Of a stretch of 64,000 nt of DNA, positions 8,220 to 17,082 are shown in pieces (position 1 is the first letter of the stretch; every line of letters starts with the position of its first letter). This DNA comes from Bacteroidales bacterium. Lineage in GTDB: Bacteria > Bacteroidota > Bacteroidia > Bacteroidales > UBA932. Below the pieces are notes generated by a model. It was not told where the DNA came from, did not search any database, and was given only the letters and a program-made list of their open reading frames with translations. Location: the NCBI GenBank assembly GCA_017962375.1, contig JAGCVJ010000007.1, forward strand, positions 1 through 64,000, written 5' to 3'. Made by a program: the position numbers and the translations under genes.

Positions 8220-10058
8220 TTATGCTCTCTTCTTCTTTCTGAGAGCCTTGATGCCGAAGATGATTGCAAGCAGAACTGCAAGGCAGATGGCTCCGAAGAT
8301 GAAGTAAGGAGCGCTGCTCTTGATGTCCTTTCCGGCAGGAACAGGATAGCTGTCGCGCAGAACAACCTTGTCTCTCAGGTAGAGTGCGTAGGCATACCAC
8401 TCGTTGATGTCTGCATTGTCAAGGTACCAGCCCTCGGCGTTGCCGTGAATTGAGCACTGCCTCTCGATGTCTATCAGAGACTTGCCGTTCTGGTCTTTAG
8501 GGTCAAGGCTGAGGAAGCCGTGAGACTTGTCTCCTGCAAGGGCAATGCTGTTGGCGGTGTAGAGGTCAGTTACAACCGGATAGAGAGTGGAGCTCTCAAC
8601 CTCCTTGCCGTGAACATAAACCTTCTTGATCCTGAACAATTTAGGCATTGCGGAATTGTACTCGTAGTTCATTCCGTAGAAAGTCATGAAGATGTCCGGG
8701 TTGTCCAGAGCGGCAGAAGCGTTGAACTCACAGATCTTCTTGAGCTCGCTGCCAGAGAGGAAGCAGATAACCAGCGGGCTGCCAGGATTCTTGTTGAAGT
8801 CTCTTCCCAAAGACAGGGAGTTGAACACGTCGCTGTAGGCAATCTGGCCCTGAGGCAGACTCTGGCGGAGAACTCCGGTTGGAACAATTGCCACCAGACG
8901 GGATGTATCCATAGGAATGCCCTTCAGGAAATAGGCGCAATTGAAGATTGCCTTGGCCACGTCGTATCCCATTGGGTTGAAGCCGTTCTCATCTGTCTTG
9001 ATAGAAAGCGGAGTTGCAATGGAGTCTATAATGTCAAAAGGAGATGAATGGTATCTCTTTCCGAACTGGTCCAGAACCTTTGACTGCAGGTTGCTGAACA
9101 AAATGTTTGTGCCCAGGTCCGGCTCAATGTCATCAGGAATACTCTTGAGCTCATAGTTGCCAACTTGTGGACCCTGTGCGGTTTTCATAAGGTCTATCTC
9201 GCCGAGGAAATCGCCGTTGGCTCCTGCTGAAACTATTGCAGTGCTGCCCACCATAAACGGCTCAGTGAGAGCCTCGTGGTCGTGAGCGCTTATGATTAGA
9301 TTTATCTCAGGGCACTCTCTTGCAAGACGAGCGTCCTCGCTGTTCTCTCTGGCCTTGGCTCCGCTGTGAGAGAGGGCTACAATGAAATCCGCTCCCTTGG
9401 CCTTGATCATCGGGATAACCTTCTTGGCAGTCTCCACAGGATCCATGAACTGGATCTTGCCGTTTGCCATGCTGGCCTGGTAAGCCTCTTTGCCCAGAAT
9501 GCCGAACACGCCAACTTTAACTCCTCCCCTGTCCAGGATGATGTATGGCTGGTGGTTGATGAACTTGAGAGCGTTTGCAAAATTCTTGTTGTCGTCTGTC
9601 TCCTCCAGTTTCGCGTCAATGTTTGCAGTGATGTTCAACGGGAAAAACAGCTGCTCTTTGGTTGCCGGGTTTTCGTAGTTGCCCTTTACAGCCCTGTTGT
9701 AGAACATATAGGCAAGGGAGGTAATTCCCAGGTCAAAGTCGTGGTTTCCAAAGGTGAAAGCGTCATAGCCTGCCAATGCAAGCTGGCGGTATTCAGGAGC
9801 GTCTATCTCGGTGAATGCAGAATAGAGAGAGCCGAAAGCCATGTCTCCGGCATCCAGAGTCACAACTCCAAAGCCCTTGTCCTGAGCGGCCTTCCTCTCC
9901 TGGTTGATGAAAGCGGTAAGATACGGATACTTGTCTGCACAAGAATGCAGGTCTCCGGTAAAGAGCACCTTTACCGTATTGGCGGACTGTGAGAAGAGAG
10001 CTGGACTCGCTGCCAAGACAACAGCCAGCATCAGAGAAAACTTGATAAAACGTTTCAT
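8220..10058 (-). CDS. 5'-nucleotidase/UshA-like metallophosphoesterase with C-terminal membrane anchor
   Basis: 612 residues with a signal peptide (about 1-23). The N-terminal calcineurin-like phosphoesterase domain has the metal-ligand motifs Asp36-x-His38, Asp72, GNHD at 104-107, His231 in SHSG, and HDH at 259-261. A 5'-nucleotidase C-terminal domain follows (about 330-540). The protein ends with a transmembrane helix (APYFIFGAICLAVLLAII) and a basic KALRKKKRA tail, so the catalytic part faces the periplasm while anchored, unlike soluble UshA. It probably hydrolyses nucleotides or sugar nucleotides. It is the last gene of the tig-clpP-clpX-pyrF strand, 28 bases after pyrF, an association that may feed pyrimidine salvage (inference). 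Confidence 0.88.
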   Translation of the reverse strand: MKRFIKFSLMLAVVLAASPALFSQSANTVKVLFTGDLHSCADKYPYLTAFINQERKAAQDKGFGVVTLDAGDMAFGSLYSAFTEIDAPEYRQLALAGYDAFTFGNHDFDLGITSLAYMFYNRAVKGNYENPATKEQLFFPLNITANIDAKLEETDDNKNFANALKFINHQPYIILDRGGVKVGVFGILGKEAYQASMANGKIQFMDPVETAKKVIPMIKAKGADFIVALSHSGAKARENSEDARLARECPEINLIISAHDHEALTEPFMVGSTAIVSAGANGDFLGEIDLMKTAQGPQVGNYELKSIPDDIEPDLGTNILFSNLQSKVLDQFGKRYHSSPFDIIDSIATPLSIKTDENGFNPMGYDVAKAIFNCAYFLKGIPMDTSRLVAIVPTGVLRQSLPQGQIAYSDVFNSLSLGRDFNKNPGSPLVICFLSGSELKKICEFNASAALDNPDIFMTFYGMNYEYNSAMPKLFRIKKVYVHGKEVESSTLYPVVTDLYTANSIALAGDKSHGFLSLDPKDQNGKSLIDIERQCSIHGNAEGWYLDNADINEWYAYALYLRDKVVLRDSYPVPAGKDIKSSAPYFIFGAICLAVLLAIIFGIKALRKKKRA

Positions 10059-10086
10059 ATCTTGAACTTTTGTTGTTTCAAACTAG

Positions 10087-10962
10087 TCATTTGGTGAGGA
10101 ACGGAGCCATCTCGGCCACCATCTCCCTGGCCTTTTGAGCAGCTGCCTGGGCAAAGTCTTCAGAAGAGCTGGCGTAAAGTATTCCTCGCGATGAGTTTAC
10201 AATCAGGCCGCAGGAAGAGTTCATGCCGGCCGCAGCAACTTCCTCCACCTTTCCGCCCTGGACTCCAACGCCTGGAACCAGGAAGAAATTGTCTGGGCAA
10301 AGAAGACGGATGCGATTAAGCTGGCTCGGACGGGTTGCCCCTACCACAAACATTATGTTGTCTTTGGTCCCCCATTTCTCGGCCTTCTGCAGAACCCTTT
10401 CGTACAAAGGCACGTGAGTCTGGGCTTCGTCATCCACATCCATCCTGTGGGGGCGAGTCTCCAGAGTCTCAAAGTCCTCAGCGGTAACATTAGACGTAAG
10501 CGCCAGAATTATAACCCATTTCCCCTCATACTTGAGGAACGGGGTAATGGCATCTCCGCCCATATATGGAGAAAGGGTTACCGCGTCAAAATCCATGGTC
10601 TCGAAGAAAGCCTTGGCATACTGCTTGGCTGTGTTCCCGATATCTCCCCTCTTGGCATCGGCGATGACAAAAACATCGGGATACTCCTTCTTCAGATAGG
10701 AAGCCGTCTTTTCCATCTGGCGGATGCCTTCCACTCCCATTGCCTCATAAAAGGCCGTATTGACCTTGAATGCAATGGCGTATGGAGCCGTAGCGTCTAT
10801 TATCTGCTTGTTAAAAAGGAAAACGGCATCCTCTTCAGGAAGGGAAGCCGCTTTAGCCTGCTCTTTCACGCAGGCAGGGATTTTCTCGATGTCGGTGTCC
10901 AGACCCACACAGAGAAAACTGCCTTTTTTCTTAATCTGTCCGTATAGCTGGTCGTAAGTCAT
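10087..10962 (-). CDS. pyrF: Orotidine-5'-phosphate decarboxylase (type 2)
   Basis: 291 residues; catalyses decarboxylation of OMP to UMP, the last step of de novo pyrimidine synthesis. The hallmark ADAKRGDIGNTAKQYA lies at 101-116, with catalytic Lys104 and Asp107. The substrate phosphate loop is in the VGATRPSQ region. The length matches the longer PyrF subfamily 2 of Bacteroidota and Actinobacteria rather than the 230-residue E. coli form. The start ATG (10960-10962) overlaps the clpX stop as TAATG, implying translational coupling to clpX. Confidence 0.96.
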   Translation of the reverse strand: MTYDQLYGQIKKKGSFLCVGLDTDIEKIPACVKEQAKAASLPEEDAVFLFNKQIIDATAPYAIAFKVNTAFYEAMGVEGIRQMEKTASYLKKEYPDVFVIADAKRGDIGNTAKQYAKAFFETMDFDAVTLSPYMGGDAITPFLKYEGKWVIILALTSNVTAEDFETLETRPHRMDVDDEAQTHVPLYERVLQKAEKWGTKDNIMFVVGATRPSQLNRIRLLCPDNFFLVPGVGVQGGKVEEVAAAGMNSSCGLIVNSSRGILYASSSEDFAQAAAQKAREMVAEMAPFLTK

Positions 10963-12233
10963 TAATTTGGAATCAGCATGCTGCCTGTAAAGGAAGAAAG
11001 CTTTTCTTCCGCATAAGGCTTGGTTACTGTAAACTGTTTCTTGTGGGAAGAAGGAGCATCGTACATGGCATCCACCATAATGGCCTCGCAGATAGACCTC
11101 AAACCCCTTGCGCCAAGATTGTACTTGACTGCCGTATCTACAATCAGGTCAAGCACTTCGTCCTCAAATTTAAGCTCTATGCCATCCATCTTGAACATCA
11201 TCTTGTACTGCTTTATCAGGGCGTTCTTGGGACTAGTGAGAATGTCTCTGAGAGCCGTCTTGTCCAGAGGGTGCAGATATGTGACCACAGGCAGTCTTCC
11301 GATAAGTTCCGGAATCAGGCCGTATGAGCGAAGATCCTGAGGCGCAATGTAACGCAGCAGCTCTTTCTTGTCTATGTCCTTGGTGCGTTCCTGAACTCCG
11401 TAGCCCACAACCTTGGTGTTCAGCCTCTGGGCAATCTTCTTGTCTATGCCCTCGAAGGCACCGCCGCAGATGAACAGGATATTGGTGGTGTCCACCGCTA
11501 TCATCTTCTGCTCCGGATGCTTGCGGCCTCCCTGAGGCGGCACGTTCACTATGTTGCCTTCCAGTATCTTGAGCATAGCCTGCTGCACTCCTTCTCCGCT
11601 CACGTCGCGGGTAATGGAAGGGTTGTCGCTCTTTCTTGCAATCTTGTCTATCTCATCGATGAATACAATTCCCATCTGGGCCTTGTCCACGTCATAGTCG
11701 GCATCCTGAAGAAGGCGGGTGAGAATGCTCTCCACGTCTTCTCCCACATATCCGGCCTCGGTGAGGACAGTGGCATCAACGATTGCAAACGGCAGGTGAA
11801 GCATCTTGGCTATGGTGCGGGCCAGAAGAGTCTTGCCGGTTCCGGTAGGCCCAACCATAAGCACATTAGACTTCTCCAGCTCAAGTTCCTTAGCTCCGGC
11901 ATCCTGGTGGAGAATTCTCTTGTAATGGTTGTAAACGGCCACGCTGAGGAACTTCTTGGCCTCTTCCTGGCCAATCACATACTGGTCCAGATACTTGTGT
12001 ATCTCAATAGGAGACAGGAGCTTGAAATCCTCTTTAACCTGAGCGGCAAACTGCTTGGAGCTTTTAGCAGGCTGCATCTCGTGCAGATACTTGTGGATAT
12101 TCTCCACGCATTCCGTGCAGATGCAGCCGTTGTCTCTGCCTATGAGCATGACACCGTCTTTCTCGCCCCGGCTGCAAATAATGCAGCGGGGAATTCTCCT
12201 CGTAGTTCCGGTTCCTTTTTTGATTTCAGCCAT
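10962..12233 (-). CDS. clpX: ATP-dependent Clp protease ATP-binding subunit ClpX
   Basis: 423 residues from the ATG at 12233, which overlaps the clpP stop as TAATG; the frame stays open 8 codons further upstream inside clpP, but this start is better. An N-terminal zinc-binding domain (Cys17, Cys20, Cys39, Cys42) recognises substrates and dimerises. The AAA+ core has Walker A GPTGTGKT at 128-135, pore loop GYVG at 161-164, Walker B FIDEID (Asp193, Glu194), and the IGF-type ClpP-docking loop is expected in the middle. It unfolds proteins and feeds them to ClpP, encoded just upstream. Sits in the conserved order tig-clpP-clpX. Confidence 0.98.
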   Translation of the reverse strand: MAEIKKGTGTTRRIPRCIICSRGEKDGVMLIGRDNGCICTECVENIHKYLHEMQPAKSSKQFAAQVKEDFKLLSPIEIHKYLDQYVIGQEEAKKFLSVAVYNHYKRILHQDAGAKELELEKSNVLMVGPTGTGKTLLARTIAKMLHLPFAIVDATVLTEAGYVGEDVESILTRLLQDADYDVDKAQMGIVFIDEIDKIARKSDNPSITRDVSGEGVQQAMLKILEGNIVNVPPQGGRKHPEQKMIAVDTTNILFICGGAFEGIDKKIAQRLNTKVVGYGVQERTKDIDKKELLRYIAPQDLRSYGLIPELIGRLPVVTYLHPLDKTALRDILTSPKNALIKQYKMMFKMDGIELKFEDEVLDLIVDTAVKYNLGARGLRSICEAIMVDAMYDAPSSHKKQFTVTKPYAEEKLSSFTGSMLIPN

Positions 12234-12916
12234 TACTTGCTCTTCTTGGCCTTGCAAAGAATCTCGTCAATCATTCCGTATTCCTTTGCTTCGGCAGATG
12301 TCATCCAGTAGTCTCTGTCGGCATCTTTCTCAATCTGCTCCAGAGTCTTGCCGGTATTCTCGGCCAGAGACTCGTAGAGTTCTTTCTTAGTCTTGATGAT
12401 TTCCCTTGCCTCAATCTCGATGTCGGAAGCCTGGCCGGAAGTTCCGCCCATAGGCTGGTGAATCATAATCCTGGAATGAGGAAGCGCGCTGCGCCTGCCC
12501 TTAACTCCGGCTGCAAGCAGCACGGCTGCCATTGAAGCTGCCATTCCGGTGCAGATAGTGCAAACCTTAGGGTTCACCAGATTCATAGTGTCATAGATGC
12601 CCCATCCTGCATATACCTGTCCGCCAGGAGAATTGATGTACAGCTGGATATCTGATTCAGGGTCTGCAGACTCCAGATAGAGGAGCTGAGCCTGGATGAT
12701 ATTTGCAACATCGTCGTTGATAGGTACTCCAAGGAAGATGATTCTGTCCATCATAAGACGGGAGAACACGTCCATGGTTGCTACATTGAGGTGTCTCTCC
12801 TCAATAATCGTAGGGTTGATGTAAGCGGCGCTAAAGCCGGCGTAACCGTCGAGTTTAAGGGAGCTTATACCCTTGCGGTCTTGTGCGAATTTCTGAAAGT
12901 CTTTTGTCATGTTCAT
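12233..12916 (-). CDS. clpP: ATP-dependent Clp protease proteolytic subunit ClpP
   Basis: 227 residues. The catalytic triad is visible as Ser128 in GMAASMAA, His153 in [10 protein letters not shown], and an Asp near residue 200 in DADRDYWMT. The family is a tetradecameric serine protease barrel that degrades polypeptides delivered by ClpX. ATG codons occur at residues 1 and 3 (MNM), so the start may shift by two residues. It lies between tig (57 bases upstream) and clpX (overlapping), the typical bacterial chaperone/protease cluster. Confidence 0.98.
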   Translation of the reverse strand: MNMTKDFQKFAQDRKGISSLKLDGYAGFSAAYINPTIIEERHLNVATMDVFSRLMMDRIIFLGVPINDDVANIIQAQLLYLESADPESDIQLYINSPGGQVYAGWGIYDTMNLVNPKVCTICTGMAASMAAVLLAAGVKGRRSALPHSRIMIHQPMGGTSGQASDIEIEAREIIKTKKELYESLAENTGKTLEQIEKDADRDYWMTSAEAKEYGMIDEILCKAKKSK

Positions 12917-12973
12917 TTGCTTTTACAACTATATGTACCTGTCAAACGGCAAAATATTGCACTTTACTTCAAA

Positions 12974-14365
12974 TTATTCTTCTTTCTTTGCCTTTGGAGC
13001 TCTCTTCTTTGCAGGAGCTTTCTTTGCCGGCTTGTCTTCAGCCATTCCGCTGAGCTTCAAGAGCTCTTCGCGGGTAACTTCCTTCATGTCAGCAGTGATG
13101 ACGCTCTTCACATAGTCCAGAACCTTCTCCTCCTCGCACTTTTCAACAATGCGGTTGATCTCCTTCTTGTCGTTAAGCATCTGCTCTGCATAGCGGTTAA
13201 GGTAGTCCTCAGGCATATTTGGCATTCCGTACATTGCAAACTGCTCTTTGGTGATTTTCTTTGCAACATCCAGAAGGTCTTCCTTTGCCATAGTCATCTT
13301 CTGGGCATCGAAAATATGGCGTGAAACCATCTGCCAGCGGTAGTCCTGGAGGAAGAGAGGGAACTCCTTCTCTATCTGCTCCATGGTAAACTTGCCCTCA
13401 TTAACCCTGAAGAGCCACTTCTTGAGGAATTCCTCAGGAAGAGTGATGTTTGCCTTCTTCACCAGATAGTCTATCAAGTCTCTGCGGAAACGCCAGTCGC
13501 TTTCCTGCTTGTACTCGCCCTTGAGCTTCTCCTGAAGTGCCTTGTCAAACTCTTCCTCGTTCTTTACGGCATCTTTTCCGAATGCGCGGTCGAACAGGTT
13601 CTGGTCTATCTTGGCAGGAACGAAAGTCTTGACTTCCACAACTGTAAGCTTGTAAACAGGATTTGAATCGTCGAACTCGTCCTTTCCTATGCGGAGCAAA
13701 GAAGCGCGGTCTGTCTCGTTAGGGAAGCACTTCACAACGTCAATGTCAAAGCTGTCTCCAACCTTCTTGCCAATGAACTGCTTCTTGTTCTTCTCGTCTA
13801 TGGTCTTGAGAGTTATGAAGGTCTTCTCGATCTTCTTGTCGCCCTGCTCCAGATCTACTGACAGGAAGTCTTCCTCGCCGGCTTTCTCGGTATTTTCCAG
13901 AGAGCCGAACTGGCGGAGCATATCCTCCTTGTACTTGGCCAGAGCTTCATCCTCCACTTTTATGTTGTAGTAAACAACATTGTCGTTCTTGTCCAGAGCA
14001 ACCTCCACCTTAGGACGTATGGCCATGTCGTACAGGAACTCGAACTTCTCGTCTTTTTCAATGTCTATCTGCTTCTGGAGTTCTTCGTTAGGGATTGGCT
14101 CGCCTATCAGGTCCAGGTCGTTTTCCTTGATATGGTTGTTGATTCCTTCGGTGATAAGATCATTCACAGCCTCGTTCATTGCTGATGGCCCGTAGAGCTT
14201 CTCAATAAGTCCCATAGGAGCCATTCCCTTGCGGAATCCTTTGATTTCAGCCTTCTTGCGATACTCTTTCAGCTGCTTTTCCTTCTTCTCGTTTGCTTCT
14301 TTCTTTTCAATTTCCACCGTTACCAGGTAGGTCAGCGGTTGGGTTTCTTTCTTAGTTACTTTCAT
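12974..14365 (-). CDS. tig: Trigger factor, ribosome-associated chaperone, with Lys/Ala/Pro-rich tail
   Basis: 463 residues. The N-terminal ribosome-binding domain contains the signature-like GFRKGMAPMGLIEKLYG (compare GFRxGxxP of trigger factors). Charged, helical C-terminal chaperone arms follow. The central FKBP-type domain region is divergent, as is usual in Bacteroidota. The last ~20 residues are low-complexity and basic (KPAKKAPAKKRAPKAKKEE), an H1-like tail that E. coli Tig lacks. It is the first gene of the tig-clpP-clpX-pyrF unit, and one ATCGCTGA octamer lies in its leader. Confidence 0.95.
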   Translation of the reverse strand: MKVTKKETQPLTYLVTVEIEKKEANEKKEKQLKEYRKKAEIKGFRKGMAPMGLIEKLYGPSAMNEAVNDLITEGINNHIKENDLDLIGEPIPNEELQKQIDIEKDEKFEFLYDMAIRPKVEVALDKNDNVVYYNIKVEDEALAKYKEDMLRQFGSLENTEKAGEEDFLSVDLEQGDKKIEKTFITLKTIDEKNKKQFIGKKVGDSFDIDVVKCFPNETDRASLLRIGKDEFDDSNPVYKLTVVEVKTFVPAKIDQNLFDRAFGKDAVKNEEEFDKALQEKLKGEYKQESDWRFRRDLIDYLVKKANITLPEEFLKKWLFRVNEGKFTMEQIEKEFPLFLQDYRWQMVSRHIFDAQKMTMAKEDLLDVAKKITKEQFAMYGMPNMPEDYLNRYAEQMLNDKKEINRIVEKCEEEKVLDYVKSVITADMKEVTREELLKLSGMAEDKPAKKAPAKKRAPKAKKEE

Positions 14366-14442
14366 ATTCTGTATTAATTGTTTCTTATTCAGCGATTGGT
14401 TGCGGCTCTAAATGCAAACCGCGCTAAGGGCGGCAAATTTAA

Positions 14443-15426
14443 TCAATTTTTCCTGAAAAGTATCGCGATAATCACAGGAATGCCCAGAAGAGCCGCCACC
14501 GTGTTGATCGGGATGACAGAGCCCGTCCCGGGAAGTTCAGCCACCGTGTCGGCGAAAACAGTCAGCACCGCTCCCAGCAGGGCGGAGGCCGGCATCAAGA
14601 CTCTGTGGTCTGCATTCTTGAAAATGAACCTTGCTATATGAGGAACTGCAATTCCCAGAAAGCCTATAGGCCCGCAGAAAGCCGTAACCGCTCCAGACAG
14701 CAAGGTTGTGGAAATCAAGATTCTTGTCCTGATGCGCTTGACATTCAAGCCCACGGAAGATGCATATTCCTCTCCCGGGAGCAAGGCGTTCAAGTCCTTG
14801 ATGTTCCACACGGCCAGCGCCAGCCCCGCAAAAGCCAAAACGCACAGCACCGTTATCTGGATTCCGTCCAGAGCCGCAAAGCTGCCCATAGTCCACAGCA
14901 CGTATGCCTTCAGCGAATGGGCGTTGGAGGCATATTGCAGCAGATTGACCAGGGCGCTTGCTATGAAGCCTATCATAACTCCGAATATCAGCAGCGTGAG
15001 ACTTCCCTTCACTCTCCCCGACACATAAAGCAGAAGCAGAGTTACCAGCAGCGCTCCCGCCAAGGCCGCACCCGCGCTTCCGAGCGAGTTTAGAATCAGA
15101 CTCTTGGAAGCCCCGAACAAGGAGGTTCCCATTATGTACAGCGCAACGCCCAGCCCGGCTCCGCTGCTCACTCCCAGTATGTACGGGTCGGCCAGCGGAT
15201 TTCTGAAAAGCGTCTGCATCTGAAGGCCGCACACTGCCAGGCAGGCTCCGCAAACCAGAGCCACCAGGGCCTTAGGCAGACGGAACTGCAGCAGTATATC
15301 TCGCCCCAGATCCGTGCGGAACAAATCCCCCAGACCTATCCCCGACGACCCCACAAGCAGGTCCGCCACAAACACAACCGCCAGCAAAACTGCCGACACT
15401 ATGAAATATATCGTCCTTCTTTTCAA
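14443..15426 (-). CDS. FecCD/BtuC-family ABC transporter permease
   Basis: 327 residues with about nine to ten transmembrane helices and family motifs such as RLPKALVALVCGACLAVCGL, NPLADPYILGVSSGAGLG, and GPIGFLGIAVPHIAR, where the cytoplasmic coupling helix contacts the ATPase. BtuC/FecD-type permeases import iron-siderophore complexes, haem or cobalamin. No binding protein or ATPase lies next to it here; it is alone and divergent from tpiA. The substrate is therefore unassigned. The gene ends 78 bases before the tig start. Confidence 0.9.
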   Translation of the reverse strand: MKRRTIYFIVSAVLLAVVFVADLLVGSSGIGLGDLFRTDLGRDILLQFRLPKALVALVCGACLAVCGLQMQTLFRNPLADPYILGVSSGAGLGVALYIMGTSLFGASKSLILNSLGSAGAALAGALLVTLLLLYVSGRVKGSLTLLIFGVMIGFIASALVNLLQYASNAHSLKAYVLWTMGSFAALDGIQITVLCVLAFAGLALAVWNIKDLNALLPGEEYASSVGLNVKRIRTRILISTTLLSGAVTAFCGPIGFLGIAVPHIARFIFKNADHRVLMPASALLGAVLTVFADTVAELPGTGSVIPINTVAALLGIPVIIAILFRKN

Positions 15427-15457
15427 GTCAAAACAGGTTTCTCAGTTTCCCAAATAA

Positions 15458-15485
15458 CAAAAATACGTACTATTTGCTACTTTTG
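15458..15485. promoter_or_regulatory. Overlapping divergent promoters for the FecCD permease and tpiA
   Basis: The plus strand has TACTTTTG (15478-15485), a match to the Bacteroidota -7 box TAnnTTTG, 55 bases before the tpiA ATG. The minus strand has TATTTTTG (complement of 15458-15465), 32 bases before the permease ATG, with TTGC 19 bases further upstream. The two elements interlock, so transcription in the two directions may compete. Confidence 0.5.
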
Positions 15486-15539
15486 CAACGCAATAAGCCC
15501 AAAGCACAACATTGAATAACTATTAAAATCAAGAATAAT

Positions 15540-16364
15540 ATGAGACAGAAAATCGTGGCCGGAAACTGGAAGATGAACACCACAGTGGCCGAAGGAATTG
15601 AACTTGTAAACCAGATCATAGGAAAGATTGAGGAAGTTCCTCAGGACGTTAAGCTTATCGTGAACACCCCGTTCACTCACCTGTTTCCTGTCAGCAAGAT
15701 AATCGGCGACATCAAGTGCCCGTTCTGCCGTTCGAAGATCGCTCTGGGAGCCCAGAACTGCTCAGACAAGGAAAAAGGCGCCTACACCGGAGAGGTTTCC
15801 GCCAAGATGCTCGCATCCGTAGGCAAGGCCGTCGGAACCGTAGCCGGCGCCCCTGAGGGAGCTGTCGGAGCACCTGTTGAATATGTAATCCTCGGCCACT
15901 CTGAAAGAAGAGGCTACTACGGAGAAACCAACGCCATCCTCCTGGAGAAAATCAAGCTCGCCCTTGCAGAAGGCCTGAAGGTCATCTACTGCGTAGGAGA
16001 AGCCCTGGAAGAAAGAAAGGCCGGCAAGCACTTTGAAGTTGTCGGAAACGAAATCAAGGAAGTCCTGTTCAACCTCAGCCCTGAACAGATGAAGAATGTG
16101 GTTGTAGCCTACGAGCCGATCTGGGCAATCGGAACCGGCGAAACTGCCACCAAGGAGCAGGCTCAGGAAATCCACGAGTTCATCCGCAAGACCCTCAGCG
16201 AGAAGTTCGGCGCCCTTGCAGAAGAAACCTCTATCCTCTACGGCGGAAGCTGCAAGCCTTCCAACGCCAAGGAGCTTTTCAGCCAGAAAGACATTGACGG
16301 CGGCCTGATCGGCGGAGCATCCCTCAAGGCAGACGATTTCATCGCCATCGCCAAGAGCTATTAA
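15540..16364 (+). CDS. tpiA: Triosephosphate isomerase with an extra Gly/Ala/Val loop
   Basis: 274 residues; interconverts dihydroxyacetone phosphate and glyceraldehyde-3-phosphate in glycolysis. Catalytic residues are Asn9 and Lys11 (AGNWKMN), His120 (VILGHSERR) and Glu192 (AYEPIWAIGTG), and the phosphate loop GGSCKPSNA and GGASL are intact. The enzyme is about 20 residues longer than the usual 250. The excess is a 17-residue insertion at 96-112 (KAVGTVAGAPEGAVGAP) directly before the strand that carries His120, plus a small CPFC turn at 60-63. The reading frame is continuous, so this is an insertion and not a frameshift. A strong hairpin terminator follows. Confidence 0.96.
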   Translation: MRQKIVAGNWKMNTTVAEGIELVNQIIGKIEEVPQDVKLIVNTPFTHLFPVSKIIGDIKCPFCRSKIALGAQNCSDKEKGAYTGEVSAKMLASVGKAVGTVAGAPEGAVGAPVEYVILGHSERRGYYGETNAILLEKIKLALAEGLKVIYCVGEALEERKAGKHFEVVGNEIKEVLFNLSPEQMKNVVVAYEPIWAIGTGETATKEQAQEIHEFIRKTLSEKFGALAEETSILYGGSCKPSNAKELFSQKDIDGGLIGGASLKADDFIAIAKSY

Positions 16365-16396
16365 GCCCAACCGTTCACGCCCGTATAGTCAAACAA

Positions 16397-16429
16397 AACA
16401 TCCCCTCCTGAAAACCAAGAGGGGATGTT
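16397..16429. terminator. Bidirectional terminator between tpiA and the lipoprotein operon
   Basis: Perfect inverted repeat AACATCCCCTC (16397-16407) / GAGGGGATGTT (16419-16429) with an 11-base loop. It has a T-rich flank on the plus side and lies between convergent genes (tpiA stop 16364, lipoprotein stop 16455). It serves tpiA and plausibly the minus-strand lipoprotein gene. Confidence 0.85.
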
Positions 16430-16454
16430 TATTTATATCGCTGAGTTGCAATTA

Positions 16455-17012
16455 TTATTCACTATCCGCAGTTTTCTCCTTGAGCCTCAAAGTGCCTTCC
16501 ACCTCATAAAATCCTAGATCATTGGCCCCGTCTCCATCTTTAATCTTCACAGGCACAACTTTTACAGAATCACTTTCATACTTGCCTGTTACTATTGATG
16601 GATAAGAACTGTGGAAAACTATATATGTATTGGAAGTATCCGGTACCGATCCAATAGTTTCAAGACCTAACAAGGAACCTGTCATATCGGTCGAGTCTAC
16701 AATAAGTTGATCATACCAACCAGGATGAGTCTCACTTGGAACTAAATCATAGTGTGTCAAATAATAAGACATAGCTCTGGAATCTTTGCCATAACGCAAC
16801 TTCAGCCTTGCTCCCTGAACCGGACTTCCTGAACTGTCCAAGACATTTGCCTTAACGCGAACTGAAGCAACAGCAGCAGGAGTGCCGTATGCAGCCCATA
16901 TCTCTTCTTCAGGTCCTTGTTCAAGATCAGCCTTGGAGCAAGAAGAAAAACCGATAAGTGTAAGAAAACTAACCAAAAGGTACTTGTAGAAATGTCTTGC
17001 TTTCCTTGCCAT
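16455..17012 (-). CDS. Putative rSAM-associated lipoprotein (fourth in cluster)
   Basis: 185 residues from ATG 17012; the frame is open further upstream but that part has no signal peptide. A basic N-terminus and hydrophobic stretch end in lipobox GFSSC (Cys25), followed by a charged spacer and the motif Tyr42-Gly-Thr-Pro45. Then comes a carboxypeptidase-regulatory-like fold (VRVKANVLDSSGSPVQGARL) and a C-terminal block with DSVKVVPV and GFYEVEGTLRLKEK shared with its three paralogues. I match it to the lipoprotein half of the rSAM/lipoprotein system (recalled as TIGR04134). It should sit on the outer or inner membrane facing the periplasm. A poly-G/poly-T promoter lies directly upstream, so it may be switched independently of the operon. 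Confidence 0.85.
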   Translation of the reverse strand: MARKARHFYKYLLVSFLTLIGFSSCSKADLEQGPEEEIWAAYGTPAAVASVRVKANVLDSSGSPVQGARLKLRYGKDSRAMSYYLTHYDLVPSETHPGWYDQLIVDSTDMTGSLLGLETIGSVPDTSNTYIVFHSSYPSIVTGKYESDSVKVVPVKIKDGDGANDLGFYEVEGTLRLKEKTADSE

Positions 17013-17039
17013 AACAATGATTTTTTTATCATCCAATGA

Positions 17040-17070
17040 CAAAGATAATACTCCCCCCCCCAAAAAAAAA
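17040..17070 (-). promoter_or_regulatory. Promoter with a T9-G9 homopolymer spacer before the fourth lipoprotein
   Basis: On the minus strand the order is T9 (complement of 17062-17070), G9 (17053-17061), five bases, then the -7 box TATCTTTG (17040-17047), 28 bases before the ATG at 17012. A homopolymer in the promoter spacer is prone to slipped-strand mispairing, which would change spacing and strength. The same layout occurs at 20556-20590. Confidence 0.6.
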
Positions 17071-17082
17071 TATATTTGAAAA

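Noticed and set aside
11517-12311. Long plus-strand frame of 264 codons opposite clpX
   Set aside because: It lies wholly antisense to the conserved clpX/clpP coding region, has no recognisable domain, and is expected from codon bias of the true strand.
15427-15539. Cobalamin riboswitch upstream of the BtuC-like permease
   Set aside because: The divergent intergenic region is only 113 bases and lacks the conserved B12-box sequence; it is filled by two promoters.
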